This document shows, one piece after another, positions 25,518 to 37,050 of a stretch of DNA of 64,000 nt. The stretch covers positions 62,001 through 126,000 of the forward strand of contig SEMN01000873.1 in assembly GCA_005408345.1 (NCBI GenBank), given 5' to 3'. Position numbers and translations under genes: made by a program. Numbering within the stretch: position 1 is the stretch's first letter; each line of letters starts with the position of its first letter. This stretch comes from Macquaria australasica (taxonomy: Eukaryota > Chordata > Actinopteri > Centrarchiformes > Percichthyidae). The notes beneath the pieces are model-generated. The model was not told the DNA's origin, did no database searches, and saw only the letters and a list, made by a program, of their open reading frames with translations.

Positions 25518-26099
25518 CTGCCACAACAACACAGCAGTAATCCAACAAAATCTTTAGTTACTGTGACTATGGAGATGCTGTGATATAAATACTGATACTG
25601 GGTCTATTATTACCAAGTTTATTACAGCACAAAACTGGGCTTTTTTGTGAGAGGTGTCTTTTTCCCTCAACCCTGATTTATCTTTTATTCAAGGCTTCCC
25701 TTGTAATATAGTCTATGTATAGTATACATTAATACATTAATAATTAGAGTTAGTTCTGTTGAGTGGAGTGGTCAAAAGTAAAAGTGAAGAGCATTTACTT
25801 AAGTACTGTAATTTAGTACACATTTTTCATATGTATTTAAAATAGGTATTTCCATTTATGCTACTTTAAAACTTTTCTTTCCCTTTAGAGGTCGGGTATT
25901 GTACTTTGTACTCCACTACATTTATCTTACAGTGGTAGTTATAAGTTACTTTCAAATTAAGATTTTATGTACAAAACATATGATCCTTTACAATCATATC
26001 ATACAATCTTTAACAATTATGATCTATTGCTAAAGATTAAAATAAAATATTAATGCATGACCATCATTAGTACTTTTATTTGAGATACTTAATTACATT

Positions 26100-26245
26100 T
26101 TGCAGATAATATTTATGTACTTTTACTTACGTAATGTTTTGAATACAGGATTTCACTTGTAACAAAATAGTTTTACAAATCTACTTAATTGTGGTTTTGA
26201 TACTTCTGCTTAGGTAAAGAATCTCAACACTTCTTCCACCACTGG
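26100..26245. repeat. Dispersed teleost repeat (TACTTTTACTTA type)
   Basis: TTTATGTACTTTTACTTACG, ACAGGATTTCACTTGTAAC and ACACTTCTTCCACCACTG mark a repeat very common in teleost noncoding DNA. It ends about 20 bp from the epb41 splice donor at 26267. A reverse-oriented relative lies near 35400-35560. Confidence 0.6.
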
Positions 26246-26267
26246 TTGACTGAGGCTGTGTTCTGAC

Positions 26268-26486
26268 CTGTATGTATGGTGCAGCTCCATCATTTTGTCC
26301 TCCAGCTCCTTGGTCTGACCCTGGGCCATTTTCATGTCCTTAGCGTATTCGTTGCCGTGCACCTCAGGGTCGTACTCACCCAGCTCCGACTGCAGGGCGT
26401 AGGAGCCCAGCAGGGCCAGGGTGACGAAGGAACAGGGAAGGCGGCCCTGCAGGATGTCCTTCCGCAGTTGGAGACACAGGTAGTAC
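26268..26486 (-). CDS. epb41: epb41 exon: FERM F2 (219 nt)
   Basis: Encodes YYLCLQLRKDILQGRLPCSF through QTKELEDKMMELHHTY, the acyl-CoA-binding-protein-like F2 lobe. TLALLGSYALQSELGEYDPE is nearly the mammalian 4.1R sequence. Acceptor ATATCAG, donor ACAG before GTCAGA. The exon ends in split phase (AG). Confidence 0.98.
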
Positions 26487-27187
26487 CTGATATGCACAAA
26501 CAGGGATCACACATACTACATATGGAACTCTTGTTTCATGATAACAGATAATCATATATGGGGGTCAGTACTGCATCTGCTGAGGAAGACTGTGAGGTGT
26601 GGTTGAAAGCTCTAGAAAAGGCTAAGTTAATAAGATTTTTGTCAGCTTTCATGCTCAATTAATCTGTCTTCTGCATGTCCCTGTAATGTTTGATTACAAT
26701 ATGTTTGATTCATAAGGGTTAATTTTGATTTTACATTTGATTAACCTAGAGGAGTCTGTCCACTGCTTTTTTTTTTTAGATATACTGTATTTCAGCTCAT
26801 GTCCACCAGACTAGAGCCAATGTTGCTGACTTGCAGAGGTTTAACACCAACATGGGAACTTGTTCCTTTAGGTTCTGTGGTGCCAGAAATTGGAATAAGT
26901 TACCTTTACATATTAAAATAATATGTAACCGCCATAATTTTAAAAAGAGGGTCAAATTATGACAAAAAGGAAACGTAAATATAAGCTTACCATCCCAGTT
27001 ATAAGTCATATAAATTGCACACATTTACTGTTTTAATGTTTGACTGAGAAGGAAAAAAAATCACTAAATACAATGTTAAATGCAACATTAAAATGATCCC
27101 ACTTCATCTGGAGGAATGAGCACAATGAGCTTTTCATACATTAAAATTATGACTGTAGGTAGCAGATTACTGGAACCCATGCAGTAC

Positions 27188-27263
27188 CTTGTTATGTCTT
27201 CAGACAGCTGAGCTGGGTCCGGTGGATAGAATTTCACATTGAAGGTGAAATTATAGTTGGCAC
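27188..27263 (-). CDS. epb41: epb41 exon: FERM F1/F2 junction (76 nt)
   Basis: Encodes ANYNFTFNVKFYPPDPAQ followed by LSEDITR, a near-invariant 4.1-family signature. Acceptor CTCAAG, donor ACAAG before GTACTG. The last two bases (AG) are completed by G of the next exon to give Arg. The family's usual Pro-Trp is Asn-Tyr here, so the lobe is slightly diverged. Confidence 0.96.
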
Positions 27264-27382
27264 CTTGAGAAGGAAATGGAGAAAATAACTGTAACTGTGA
27301 TGAAATAACTGTAAACATCTGAAACATGTTACAAAACAAAAAGAGAACATATTTGTGTATTTGTGGTTAAAGTTCTGCTCAC

Positions 27383-27425
27383 CTTGTACCTGTCTGCGGA
27401 TCTCCTTGGTAAGGTCCATCCAAGT
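27383..27425 (-). CDS. epb41: epb41 exon: FERM F1 (43 nt)
   Basis: Fourteen codons plus one base, TWMDLTKEIRRQVQ, acceptor GATCAG, donor CAAG before GTGAGC. It matches the family segment TWLDSAKEIKKQV. The single trailing G joins GT of the next exon to make Gly. Confidence 0.96.
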
Positions 27426-27689
27426 CTGATCAAGAAAATGAGGGATAGGTAGCATGAGGTTTGATATCATCAATCACCGTTTAGTGTCAAAAGTCCTTAA
27501 GCACTGAGGACCACAGGTTAATCTAACTATCAATGACATTTACATACAAAGATTAGGCCTATCACATTTATTACATATAAAGCCTAATCGCAATTATTTG
27601 AGCTGACTGGAATCATTTTGCACAATTGTTAGATTCCACAATGAAGGGGATTTTAAGCCACGTATATGAAACAAACATAAATAATACAT

Positions 27690-28060
27690 ATTATAATGTT
27701 GCTCTTAGTGTTGTTTCTGTTGGTGTTGGCATCGATGCCATTGCCATGTCTATGCTGTATTGAGCTGCTGTATGTTCTCTTTCCTCCTGCTCTCTCTCTC
27801 CCGCTCCCCCCTTCCCCCTTCAACCCAACCGGTCGAGGCAGATGACCGCCCACCTTGAGCCTGGTTCTGCTCGAGGTTTCTACCTGTTAAAAGGGAGTTT
27901 TTCCTTGCCACTGTCGCATAGTGCTTGCTCATGGTGGGAACTGTTGGGTCTCTGTAAATATAAAGAGTCGGTCTAGACCTGCTCTATCCGAAAAAGTGCC
28001 CTGAGATAACTTTGTTATGATATGGCGCTATATAAATAAAACTGAATTGAATTGAATAAA
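27690..28060 (+). mobile_element. LINE 3' tail only
   Basis: Matches the 3' noncoding part of the 23190-24450 copy (CTTCAACCCAACCGGTCGAG, TCATGGTGGGAACTGTTGGG, TATATAAATAAAACTGAATT) with no coding part. A strongly 5'-truncated insertion. Confidence 0.9.
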
Positions 28061-29396
28061 TGCCATATTTCCATCATGTTTTCCACTGTTTGAGGTTTAA
28101 CTGACGCTCTTTTAATTATGTCATCTCGTTGTGCCTTCTTCTTCTACAATAGTTTAATGGCACCTGATTGGAGAATTAGCACTCCCAACTGTTTATCTTG
28201 ATACGCTCAGCTTCTAATATTTCCATAATGGTAGTGGATGACAATGCGCATTAATTCGCATTTTCTTTTGATGATTTTCTGTAACTTGGGTTAAAATTTG
28301 TGGTACATGTGGATGGAAACCTGGCTAATGTTACAAATGTCGCAACAAATATAATGCAAATTAGGTGCATTTCCGTCAGCTGGGTTGAGGTAAATAAATT
28401 GTATCTGTGTACAAGGTTCCAATGTCAGGAAGAAAACATGGAAAAATATGCGCGGCTGTCTAGACCTTACTGCTATTGGGCAGGTTCTTTTGTTTCAGCT
28501 CATATGAGACCACATTTCTTGCTTTCCGAAGCAAGATGATGACAGAGGTGCCAATAACGGGTCTCTTGATATATAACAGAGAGTCTCCCCTTGGGGTGCA
28601 GCAGTGCATTTGAAAGCTCTGGGGAAAGTTATGCTGGACATCATTCACAGACAGTCCTTTGCTGCTTAATTTCAGTATGTTTAAACCCAGTTTAGAATTG
28701 TCGTGCAATGTAATCAGACCATACAGCTGATCTCCCATGTATTATTCACTACATCATTATTTATTCGACAGTTTCCATCTCCTTTTATTTGTCGCATAAA
28801 CTTTTTATGGACAAAAGGAAAAAAAACACCTCAAGCCAGTGTAAAACATTGTTGCTTCTGTCCAGCTTTTCTAATTAGATAATTCACATAAAAATGCTTG
28901 GATGGAAACATGACTTTGTGTTTCCCCGCTGCATATTAACTTTTGAAAATAAACTCTAGCGCGCTTCTACTTTAACTGTCTTGAACCACTTTTTCGTTAC
29001 ATTAGGTAGGCCTACACAACAGTTTCAGAACAAACTATTTAAAGTAAATCTATGTGCAGCAGAGCGAGAGGTGAAACATGGTTTCAGAACGTGCACAAAC
29101 GATGAATTGACACTCCTTTGCCAACGGCCGCATCATTTCGATGAGCAGCCACTGAAATTAATAATTTAGGCGTAGTTGCAAAGCCAAACACAACAGCACC
29201 GCTGTGTGGAATAAAATGAACAAAAAAATACATCATTAATTGCAATTATTTGTATGACAATTAATCGTCAACTAAAATTTCATGATTGTTACAGACCTAA
29301 TAAAGAGCTGCCTTTTCCTTGTCTTAATGGAATACTGAGTTTGGGATTGTTGGACTGATACTAATTAATAGTAGTTCCATCCAGAATCCAGCTCAC

Positions 29397-29501
29397 CTTC
29401 ATGGTGGGCGTCTCCCAGATGATCAGGCCATAGTAGTCTTTCTCCAGCAGGTTGAGATGGTCACACACCTTCATGAACAGCTCCTGGCCTTTGGCATGTT
29501 T
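29397..29501 (-). CDS. epb41: epb41 exon: FERM F1
   Basis: 35 codons, phase 0 at both ends, starting KHAKGQELFMKVCDHLNLLE and ending in TPTMK. KHAKGQ and the CDHLNLLEKDYYGL segment are characteristic of 4.1-family F1 lobes. Acceptor TGTCAG, donor AAG before GTGAGC. Confidence 0.97.
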
Positions 29502-31866
29502 CTGACACACACAAATACACAGGGAAGGGAACAAGACACTGAAAAATGTAACTGATGTAACAGACCTGACATCACATACAAGACAATGTATTCAGTAATG
29601 TGCTGAACATTAATGACAAGGGGGTTTTCAGAATGGTGTTCAAAAAGGCGCAGAGCTTTAAGCGCCTGTGGGATTGGGTTGTGGACGGCAAGTTTCCAAC
29701 CCTAAAAACACTTTGCAGTGGTTTCACATTTCCCTTGCAGTGCTAGCCGTCCAATATGTGTTGTCTGAGTCTGTATATAAGGCTTCCTGTTTGAGACAGC
29801 GGATATGGTTGGATGTGGCTAGGATTAGTTGGTTGAGATCTTTGACGTTATTTGAGATTGTCCCCTAGTCTGGGTGATAAATTAATCACTGAGGTATAAT
29901 TAGGAAACTTTGGAATCACCCATCATTAAAATCTGTCAGTAATCAGTTATAGGTTTTTGATGGTCCAGTTGGCATTTTTGTTATCTTTGTGTTCATTGGC
30001 AGGTGTCTTTGTCTAGTGGAGGAGAAAGGAGTCTACGTGGTTGCAGTCTGACAACTGAAAAAATGGAAGTGGTTATGGACAGTGAAACCTCAGTAACAGA
30101 TAATGATAGGAATGATCAAAGAGCATCTCTGTGAGGAGTTAATTGAAAATGAAGGGTTTGGTCCACTGTGGGATAAGACTGCAGGGTCAGTGGTGTGTAG
30201 GGGGTTTTGTGAGTTGCTCTGTGATTTTGGGGGTGGCATCAGTCTGTGTTTGTTTACCAGATGAATGATGCTTGTTGGAGCTGGTAGTGGAAAGTCATGG
30301 ATCTAGTTAAAGCGTTATCTCACTTCTCTCATGCCCCTGGGCTTGTGGCCCATTGTCCCAGGTTGTTGATTGGGAAGAAGAGTGGTCTTGTAAAGTATGG
30401 GTGGGGTGCCTTTGTTGTGGTAACTAAAACTGAGAATTGCAAAACTAAAAATAAGAAATACAAACTCAGCGGAGATATCCTGCACTATGTCCTGAACATT
30501 TTTGTTCATATCCAATTAACAGGGGGGCAAATAGCGGAAATTTGAGTGCAACTATTGAAATGCTGCATACATTGTAATGATGAAACATGTATGTGATTGG
30601 TCTCACTCTTTAAACAGAATCAAACTAGCTGAAGTGACTTTGCTCAGCTTTGTAAAGCCTGAAACCCGCTCATTGCTGCTTCTGGCTGTAATTTTGAGTC
30701 ATTATAACTACTTTCTTCTGTTGACCGCAAAAAGGTTTTAACCCAGAATCCCCGCTTGTGGCTATATTCATTTATTTATAATTTAGGTGAAGCAATCCTT
30801 TAAAAACAGCAGTAGCAGTCAGATATTTTCAACTGCGTGTGAGGCTTTCACGCCACCAAGTTTATCTGGACTTGGATATAAAATCATTTAAACCACCAAA
30901 CTAAAAATGCACACAAAAACATATTTATCTCAATTAATGAGAGCTAACCAAAGCTGTAAAACTGAATGACCTCTATGAAGCAGGCCAGGTAAATTCTATT
31001 CTTTATGCACACGCTTTCCAACAGATGATCAACATGTTTGTTATACTCTATTAAACCTGTTCTGTAATAATTCAACAATGATTCAGACATACTGAGACCA
31101 GCTGGAAGATCAATCACAACACAAGAAAAAATAAATAAATGAACACCATGACATTCACCTAATTTTGAAATCCACACAATTCATTGCATTTCTCATTTCA
31201 CTTGAATTGCTTTGGTCCAACTACAGTAAACATCACTGAATCAGTCAATAGCAATATGTTTTATAGTGGCATAAAAATTACTGCAGAAATGTATAACCAA
31301 TTAATTGATTAGTCGATTGACAAAATGTTAATTCGACAAGAATTTTAAGAATTGCTAAATCATTTTAAGTAATTTATCAAAAAAAAAAAAAAAAAGGAAA
31401 ATGGCATTTTGGATTCCAGCTTCTCCAGTGTGAGGTGTTACAGTTTTTCTCTGACCCATATCATAAACTGTTTTTTAACTGTTTTAACCCTCAGACAAAA
31501 TAAGCAACTCAAAGACAAAACCTTGGGCTCTGGGAAATCCAATGCTATGGCCATTTGTTCTTATTCTCTGACATTTTATAGACTGAACAAATAATCCACT
31601 AACCAAAACAAAATCAATGTCACATTTCTGGTTCCAATAAAAATGAAACGTACTTGAAAATAAACCGGCATAAATCTGGTGTAACACTATTTGCTTTTTA
31701 ACCTGTATATGACAGTATTTATGATGTGTTAATACTTTTAAATTGATATGCTCTGATACTTTCAACAAAAGCCTGTGGTTGCATGTATTAAATTTAAATA
31801 ATTTAACAATTTTCCTTTTGTGTGTGCATGATGTATGGAAAAATTACAAATTACAAATGCTCTTAC
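29502..31866. other. epb41 intron, nothing recognised
   Basis: About 2.4 kb of AT-rich DNA. The only landmark is a run of about 17 A at 31380. No exon with family resemblance was seen on either strand. Confidence 0.55.
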
Positions 31867-32121
31867 ATCCAGTTCACACTCATACAGAGTGTCGTCCAGC
31901 AGGGTGACTTTGATCTGCATGGTCTTGGGCCGGCGTGGAGCTCTGGGGGCTTTGGCTTCCTCCTCTCTCTTACTGCCTCCTTCAGGACCGGACTCCTTCT
32001 CCTCCTCCTTTTCCTTCTCCTTGTCCTCCTTCTCCAGGGCAGCTTCCTCTCCTCCTTTCTCCTTGTCGTTCTCTTTGTCCTTTCCACCCTCCTCAGTTTC
32101 TTTCTTCTCTACCTGGACAGC
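31867..32121 (-). CDS. epb41: epb41 exon: acidic/Lys-rich linker and start of FERM, with AUG-2
   Basis: 85 codons, acceptor GTGTCAG, donor GAT before GTAAGA. The first 60 residues are an extreme Glu/Lys low-complexity run (such as KEDKEKEKEEEKE). The last part, MQIKVTLLDDTLYECELD, begins FERM lobe F1. The Met at 31920-31918 aligns with the AUG-2 start of the mammalian 80-kDa erythroid 4.1R. On the plus strand the same bases form long Ser/Phe/Leu-rich open frames, which are composition artefacts. Confidence 0.96.
31918..31920 (-). promoter_or_regulatory. epb41: Probable AUG-2 alternative translation start of epb41
   Basis: In mammals the 80-kDa erythroid isoform starts at a Met directly before the FERM domain (MHCKVSLLDD). 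Here MQIKVTLLDD sits at the same place, preceded by PRRPKT. Use of this start is inferred from the position only. Confidence 0.7.
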
Positions 32122-33063
32122 CTGACACAGACACTTTGATTACATTGCAGTCTACACTCTCTTAATCTGTCCTTGTGAGAGATTTAGTATTGAATATTGG
32201 CAGTTTTACCACCAAACACATATATCTGTTTACATATATGTGTGCCTCAATGGTCATTTTCGCAATGGTTGTTATGTAAATATGGATAGTAGAAATCACA
32301 TCAAAACAATGTTAACTAACTAACTAATTAATCAATTGTTGCCTGAATTTCATCCATCAATGTTGTCAAATGTTGTTGAAAAAACATTGGAAATATCGTT
32401 TTTAAGCCTTAAAAACAATTGGCCATCTTGAAAAAATATTTTGCTCATCTTCATGGGCTTTCAATCACACCGCTCCTTTACCCATACAGATCACCCACAC
32501 AGAGACTACTTCTACACTTGGAAGTAAAATTACGTATGCATCTTGGAGAGAGGGATGGGTGGTTTGAGGTGGTATAAGTGATAAGGGGGTATAACAGTCT
32601 CAAGACAGTAAAACACTTGAGGGAACTAATGAAAACTAATAAATGACAACCTCTGCAGTGTTTCCCTTATACTCTGTCTATGCAGGAGGTGTTTTATGGA
32701 ATCAGATTAGTGTCAATATAATCAAACAAAACTAATTAAATACCAAACATAGTTTGAGAGAGAATAAAACTAACTGGAGCAAAAAAAAAAAGTAATCTCA
32801 AAAGTGAAACCTATAACTTGCAAAGTAATTATTTGTGTAATGGTGTAAACTATTGGTCTTTTACTTTTTTGATAATATGTCCTTTTGTTCACAGTTCCCT
32901 CTGCTTCATTCTCACTGATCAGACTTGGCTGTCAGTGTCTGCTTTGCGGTTACGATGCCAGCTCTCTAGCTTACGCTGCCTGACTATTTGTTTGCAGTTC
33001 TGACACAAACCTCTGGCATGGGCAGATTTTTTTCAGGGGTGTGTCCCCAACGGCTAATGAGTG

Positions 33064-33540
33064 ACAGCTCAGTGCCCCCGGGGTTGTTCAGTTTATTATT
33101 ATACTTTATTAAAAACCAAAACTTGCCCTCGGACTTTCCCTCCTTTCCCCATCACCTGACTGGCCCCCCATCTTCACACCTGTTCCCAATTCCCTCATCT
33201 GCTCTGCAATTGCCTGGCCTTCCCTGCTCACTTCCTCATCTGCATCTCATTCCCTAATCAGCCACTCTCTGCATACACAGGCCAGATCCTTTGTTCCTTT
33301 ATAAGTTCGTCCTAGTTGTTATGTTGCGCTCTTGCCGTGCGTTTTGCTATCATCTTTCTGTCACTCGAAGCCGGACCTGAACCTGCCTACCTGCCTTCCT
33401 GTTATGTGTCTACCTGTTTGCCTGTCTACCTACCTGTACCTGCCTGTAAGCTATTTTGGGTCATTAAACCACTGATATCATCCTGCCATCTCAAATGTCT
33501 GCATTTGCCACTCTCCCGCACCCTTGTGAGAGGGTAAGCC
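33064..33540 (+). repeat. LTR-like repeat, copy 1
   Basis: Pyrimidine-rich stretch (CATCACCTGACTGGCCCCCC), a CCTTTATAAGTTCGTCC TATA-like block and an end with CATTAAACCACTGATATCAT plus GTCTGCATTTGCCACTC. Layout matches 50262-50636 and, reversed, 60812-61256. This fits a solo LTR-type family; paired LTRs and a retroviral coding region are absent. Confidence 0.55.
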
Positions 33541-33823
33541 TCCCTCATGCTGACTACAGTCATTAAGGCTTCAACAGCAAAATCCATTTTAAAATCCATC
33601 AGGTATGCAGCCTGTGACCAGAACAGAAAACATTTTAACTCACTGCTGGGCTCTCTTTCACTCTCTCTTTCATGTCTGAATGAAACCGTAAGTAACATTA
33701 ACGTAAAAGTCACCTATGTCTGAATGAGAGTCAGTACTTTAACAACTTCAGCAATTAGTATTCCATGTCTAAAAAAGGGCTTTAGATGTACTGAAGACAC
33801 AGATACGCAACATGCAGGCTGAC

Positions 33824-34135
33824 CTGAGCCTCAGCACTGCTCACTGAGTGCTGGTCCAGGGCGACCTCTCCCTCTGTCCTTAGTTCAGGTTCAGGGTCAG
33901 CGATGGGGGCTTTAGCTTCTTCTTCTTCCTTGTTCTCCTTCTCTCCCACCTCACTCTCACACTGCGAGCGCCTCTTCAGGAAGGAGGAGAAGAGGCGGGA
34001 GAGGCCGCGACCAGCAGAGTTGCGGTTGCGTGGCCGGAGCTGCTCCTCCTCTGGTGAGGGTGGCCTGGCGTCCTGGCCAGCTTCCTCCTGCTGCCCCGGC
34101 TTCTTCTGGTGACTCTCTGCCTCGTCTGTTGTCAT
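33824..34135 (-). CDS. epb41: epb41 first coding exon: headpiece with AUG-1
   Basis: 104 codons in phase 0, starting MTTDEAES and ending SVSSAEAQ. The start follows the 4.1R pattern MTTE. The frame stays open upstream, but a likely acceptor (CTCCAAAG) lies nine bases 5' of this ATG, so the upstream frame is intron. The exon holds GLSRLFSSFLKR and APIADPEPEL, both hallmarks of the 4.1R headpiece. It ends with CAG before GTCAGC. In mammals this exon is used only in the 135-kDa isoforms, which start at AUG-1. Confidence 0.95.
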
Positions 34136-34144
34136 GGCAACAGC

Positions 34145-35700
34145 TTTGGAGATGGAGGACAAGATCAAGTTAAAAAACATAAACAGCCCTGTATTATTTA
34201 TTTCATTTATTACATTGGTGTATCCACCCAGCTTAGAGGCTGGGAAGAGTTTAACAAAACAGTCTGGCACATGTAAACAATGATGCTGACTCTAAAGTGA
34301 GCAACAATGTTGAATTGCAGAAAACTGAACATTAGAACATATTTTTAACTCAACTGTGTGAGTGAGCAAGGAGTAACATTTAACTTTTATGCTTTCGATT
34401 TTAACATTTGTTTTAAGGGGGTACCCCAGTAATTTGGTATTACACTTCACATCACTTTGGTAATTTTCTCAAGTTCCCCGCAGAGCAGCAGAAAATATTA
34501 TATATATTTTTTTTTACAGCCTGAGTAGTGCTACTCATGACAAGTAAACTGTCCCTTTAACTGTTAAAGCTACACTAATAAATACAGTAAGGGCAGTGAC
34601 AGAAGCAAGTTTATTTTTAAAGACTCACACAGGATAATACATTACAGTCAGTAGAAGCTTTTGTCCTAAGTTACTTACAATTTCGGGACATACTCCTTCT
34701 TTAAGAATGCTTGACACATGGATAGGAAGAACCAGGAATTTTTAGGGTTCAGCATCACCAAATGGAATTGGCTCAGTTGTTAAGACGTCAGTAACTAAGT
34801 AAGCAAGTTTGCAACTTTGATTACAGGTATGTGATAACAAGAGGTTGTAGGCTTAATGGGGGGAGACCGATGACAACTGAGCCAATTCACTGATAAAGAC
34901 TGTGGGATGCAATTGAAATTTCTGGAAAAAGTGAAGTACAAAAAGTGAACCTTGAATTATGATTTTTCAGTCCACTAGTTTCTCACTAGTGTCTCTATTG
35001 TGAAAGGGTTAAAAACTACTCTCTCACTTTCACTAAACTCCAGGAACCACTGGGATTCTCACCCGTCTGATAAAACACGCATCATCTTGTCTGCCTGTCA
35101 TCATCCCCTCACACCAGCAACAGCACTTGGCTTGTGGTTAATGTGGCCATATGAGAGCTGTCTGCTCACATTTACATTCTAACTCCTGCACACAGCCACT
35201 TCATTACAGCTGTGAAGGTGGGCAGCAGCACAAGCTGCATCAGCTGGCAGCTCAAATACCACAACAGTCAGAAATGTTGTTGCTGTGGCAACAACAATCA
35301 TGTCAGAGAAAAAAATTAAAGAAAAGAGAGACATCTAAGTATGAAAATCTGGGCAACAATAAGCTGCTTTAAAATAAAACCTTCTAGCAAAGACAGGTGG
35401 TCACTTTTTCATGTAGCTGCTGTAAAGTAAAAGTACTAATACCACACTGTGAAAATACTCCATTACAAGTGAAAAAGCCCTGCATTCAAAACCTTACTTA
35501 AATAAAAGTCTGTAGGTATTAGCAAAGTGTACTTAAAGTATCAAAAGTAAAAGTTTGCATTCTGCGTAAAATGATCCTATTTTATATGATGTTTTTCAAT
35601 TAATATTACTGCTGCATTAATGAGTTTGTTGCATTTTACTGCTGTAGTTATTTATGGTTATGCTATAAATGCATCATATTCTATAACATCATATTTTTGT
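34145..35700. other. Sequence upstream of the first epb41 coding exon
   Basis: It should contain the intron before the AUG-1 exon. No noncoding first exon or promoter could be assigned. Two dispersed repeats (34880-34960 and 35400-35560) are present. Confidence 0.5.
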
Positions 35701-35702
35701 AG

Positions 35703-37050
35703 CGTTACTGTCCTGTGAGAACCACATATTTCTAAAAAGTCAACTTTTCATCAGCACATAAAACAGTTGTTTTCATCTTTGTGACGATCCATTTTCCAGA
35801 TAATCAAAGGTAGCTTAAATAGTTTATTTAGTTCAAGAAGTAGGATAATTTTCTCAACCCATAAAGCCAATTGTATCATATTTGCTACATTAGTTTCTGA
35901 GACCTCTACATTATCAGCATGATCAATACTTTCCTGAAAAACATGTTGTATGCAATCTGACACGTCTTCTGCCCTCTGGTGGATTATCCGTGCACTGCAG
36001 GTAGTAGCGAGCCTTTGAATGCCAAATGCAAAATGGCTACCGTCGTGTAGCGAGTTGCTAAGTTTTTAGCAAGGAAATCTTTGCTAATTTTGAAAAGTTA
36101 CGGTAAGAATAACATTTATATTGTAACTTATATTTCAATATGAATATTTACTGTATTGAAGCAACTTGTAATTACTTAATATTTTGTACCTTATTTTATA
36201 GTAAAATCGTGTTAAAAATGTTTGTATCAAATATGATACAGCAGGTAGGCTATATAAGGTAATTCATCGGTAAATCCCTCAAACGTCATTGTATTGCATT
36301 TCATGATGCAATCTGCATTATGCCTACCTAGATATTTATGTTTTTTATGCAACCTGCTCTCATGATAATCACTTGGATGTTGCAGTGACTAACTTGCTAA
36401 TAATTGTCATAACTCGTCGATTTTCACTAAAACAATTCCTTGGCTATCATAATCTGTATGTTATATTGTCCAATTCAGAGAAGAAATTCAGAGTACACAA
36501 TCATTTGTTTTTTGCATGTATTTTTAGATGGCAAAGAAGTACACTGTTGCTGATGTTATCAGCATGATTATGGATGGCAATTCAAGTGGCATGGAGCAGT
36601 TAGGGGAAGATGAGGATGATGATGATGAGGAATGGATTCCTAATGTAATGCTTACTGAGGGAAGCTCATATAGTGGTGATGAGGAAGACTAGATGAAAGT
36701 GTCGACCAGACTAGCGCAGTAGAGGGCCCAGCACTACCTACCACAAGTCGAAATAAAAAAGGTTGTAAAAAGGTTCTTGTTTGAAGAAAAAAAAAACAAT
36801 TGAGAAGTTCCAAATGTTGCAAAGGCAATGAACAATATTTGTTTTTGTTTCTAAGAAAAACTGTGATGAATAAATTGCCATAAACGCCTGACGAATCAAA
36901 TATGATCCAAAACAAAATATGTATGATCTATTTAAATGATTACAAAAAGTGTTGGGGTTTTTTTTGAATTTTGTCATAAGGTGCAACAAACGCTTCAATT
37001 TCAAAAAATGTTCTGGCTATTATTTGATGTGTCAGGCTTCACAGGGTTAA
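35703..37050 (+). mobile_element. Internally deleted piggyBac-like element
   Basis: The right end CTTCACAGGGTTAA has the terminal CAGGGTTAA and TTAA typical of piggyBac. The proposed left end (TTACTGTCCTGTGAGAACC at 35704) is a weaker match. Inside is a spliced-looking leader (donor near 36102, acceptor at 36527) and then a short ORF. The transposase catalytic region is missing. Confidence 0.6.
36528..36692 (+). pseudogene. N-terminal fragment of a piggyBac-type transposase
   Basis: 54 residues starting MAKKYTVADVISMIMDGNSS, with an acidic run GEDEDDDDEEW, ending SSYSGDEED and a stop. The ATG follows an acceptor-like ATTTTTAG. The layout (helix, then acidic stretch) is that of fish PGBD-like N-termini. 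Downstream, only the element's 3' end remains. Confidence 0.55.

Larger units (their letters stand above)
1614..34144 (-). other. epb41: epb41 gene (protein 4.1R), 14 coding exons, 3' end outside window
   Basis: Protein 4.1R links spectrin-actin to membrane proteins such as glycophorin C and band 3 in the cortical skeleton. Fourteen minus-strand exons were joined by hand: 33824-34135, 31867-32121, 29397-29501, 27383-27425, 27188-27263, 26268-26486, 25430-25517, 22823-22975, 22574-22671, 22259-22434, 11366-11613, 9690-9725, 4969-5031 and 1614-1784. All have GT-AG borders and phases fit throughout, giving 681 codons without a stop. Order: headpiece (1-104), acidic linker (105-170), FERM (about 171-450), FERM-adjacent segment (to about 508), hinge (to 591), SABD cassettes (592-681). 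The headpiece motif GLSRLFSSFLKR and the SABD motif YIRHSNLMLE point to 4.1R rather than 4.1N, G or B. The C-terminal domain must lie left of base 1. Fish often keep two paralogues; which one this is cannot be told. Confidence 0.96.

Noticed and set aside
31822..32165. Long plus-strand open frames rich in Ser, Leu, Phe and Pro
   Set aside because: They are the antisense of the Glu/Lys-rich epb41 exon; the minus-strand frame has splice sites and clear 4.1R homology.
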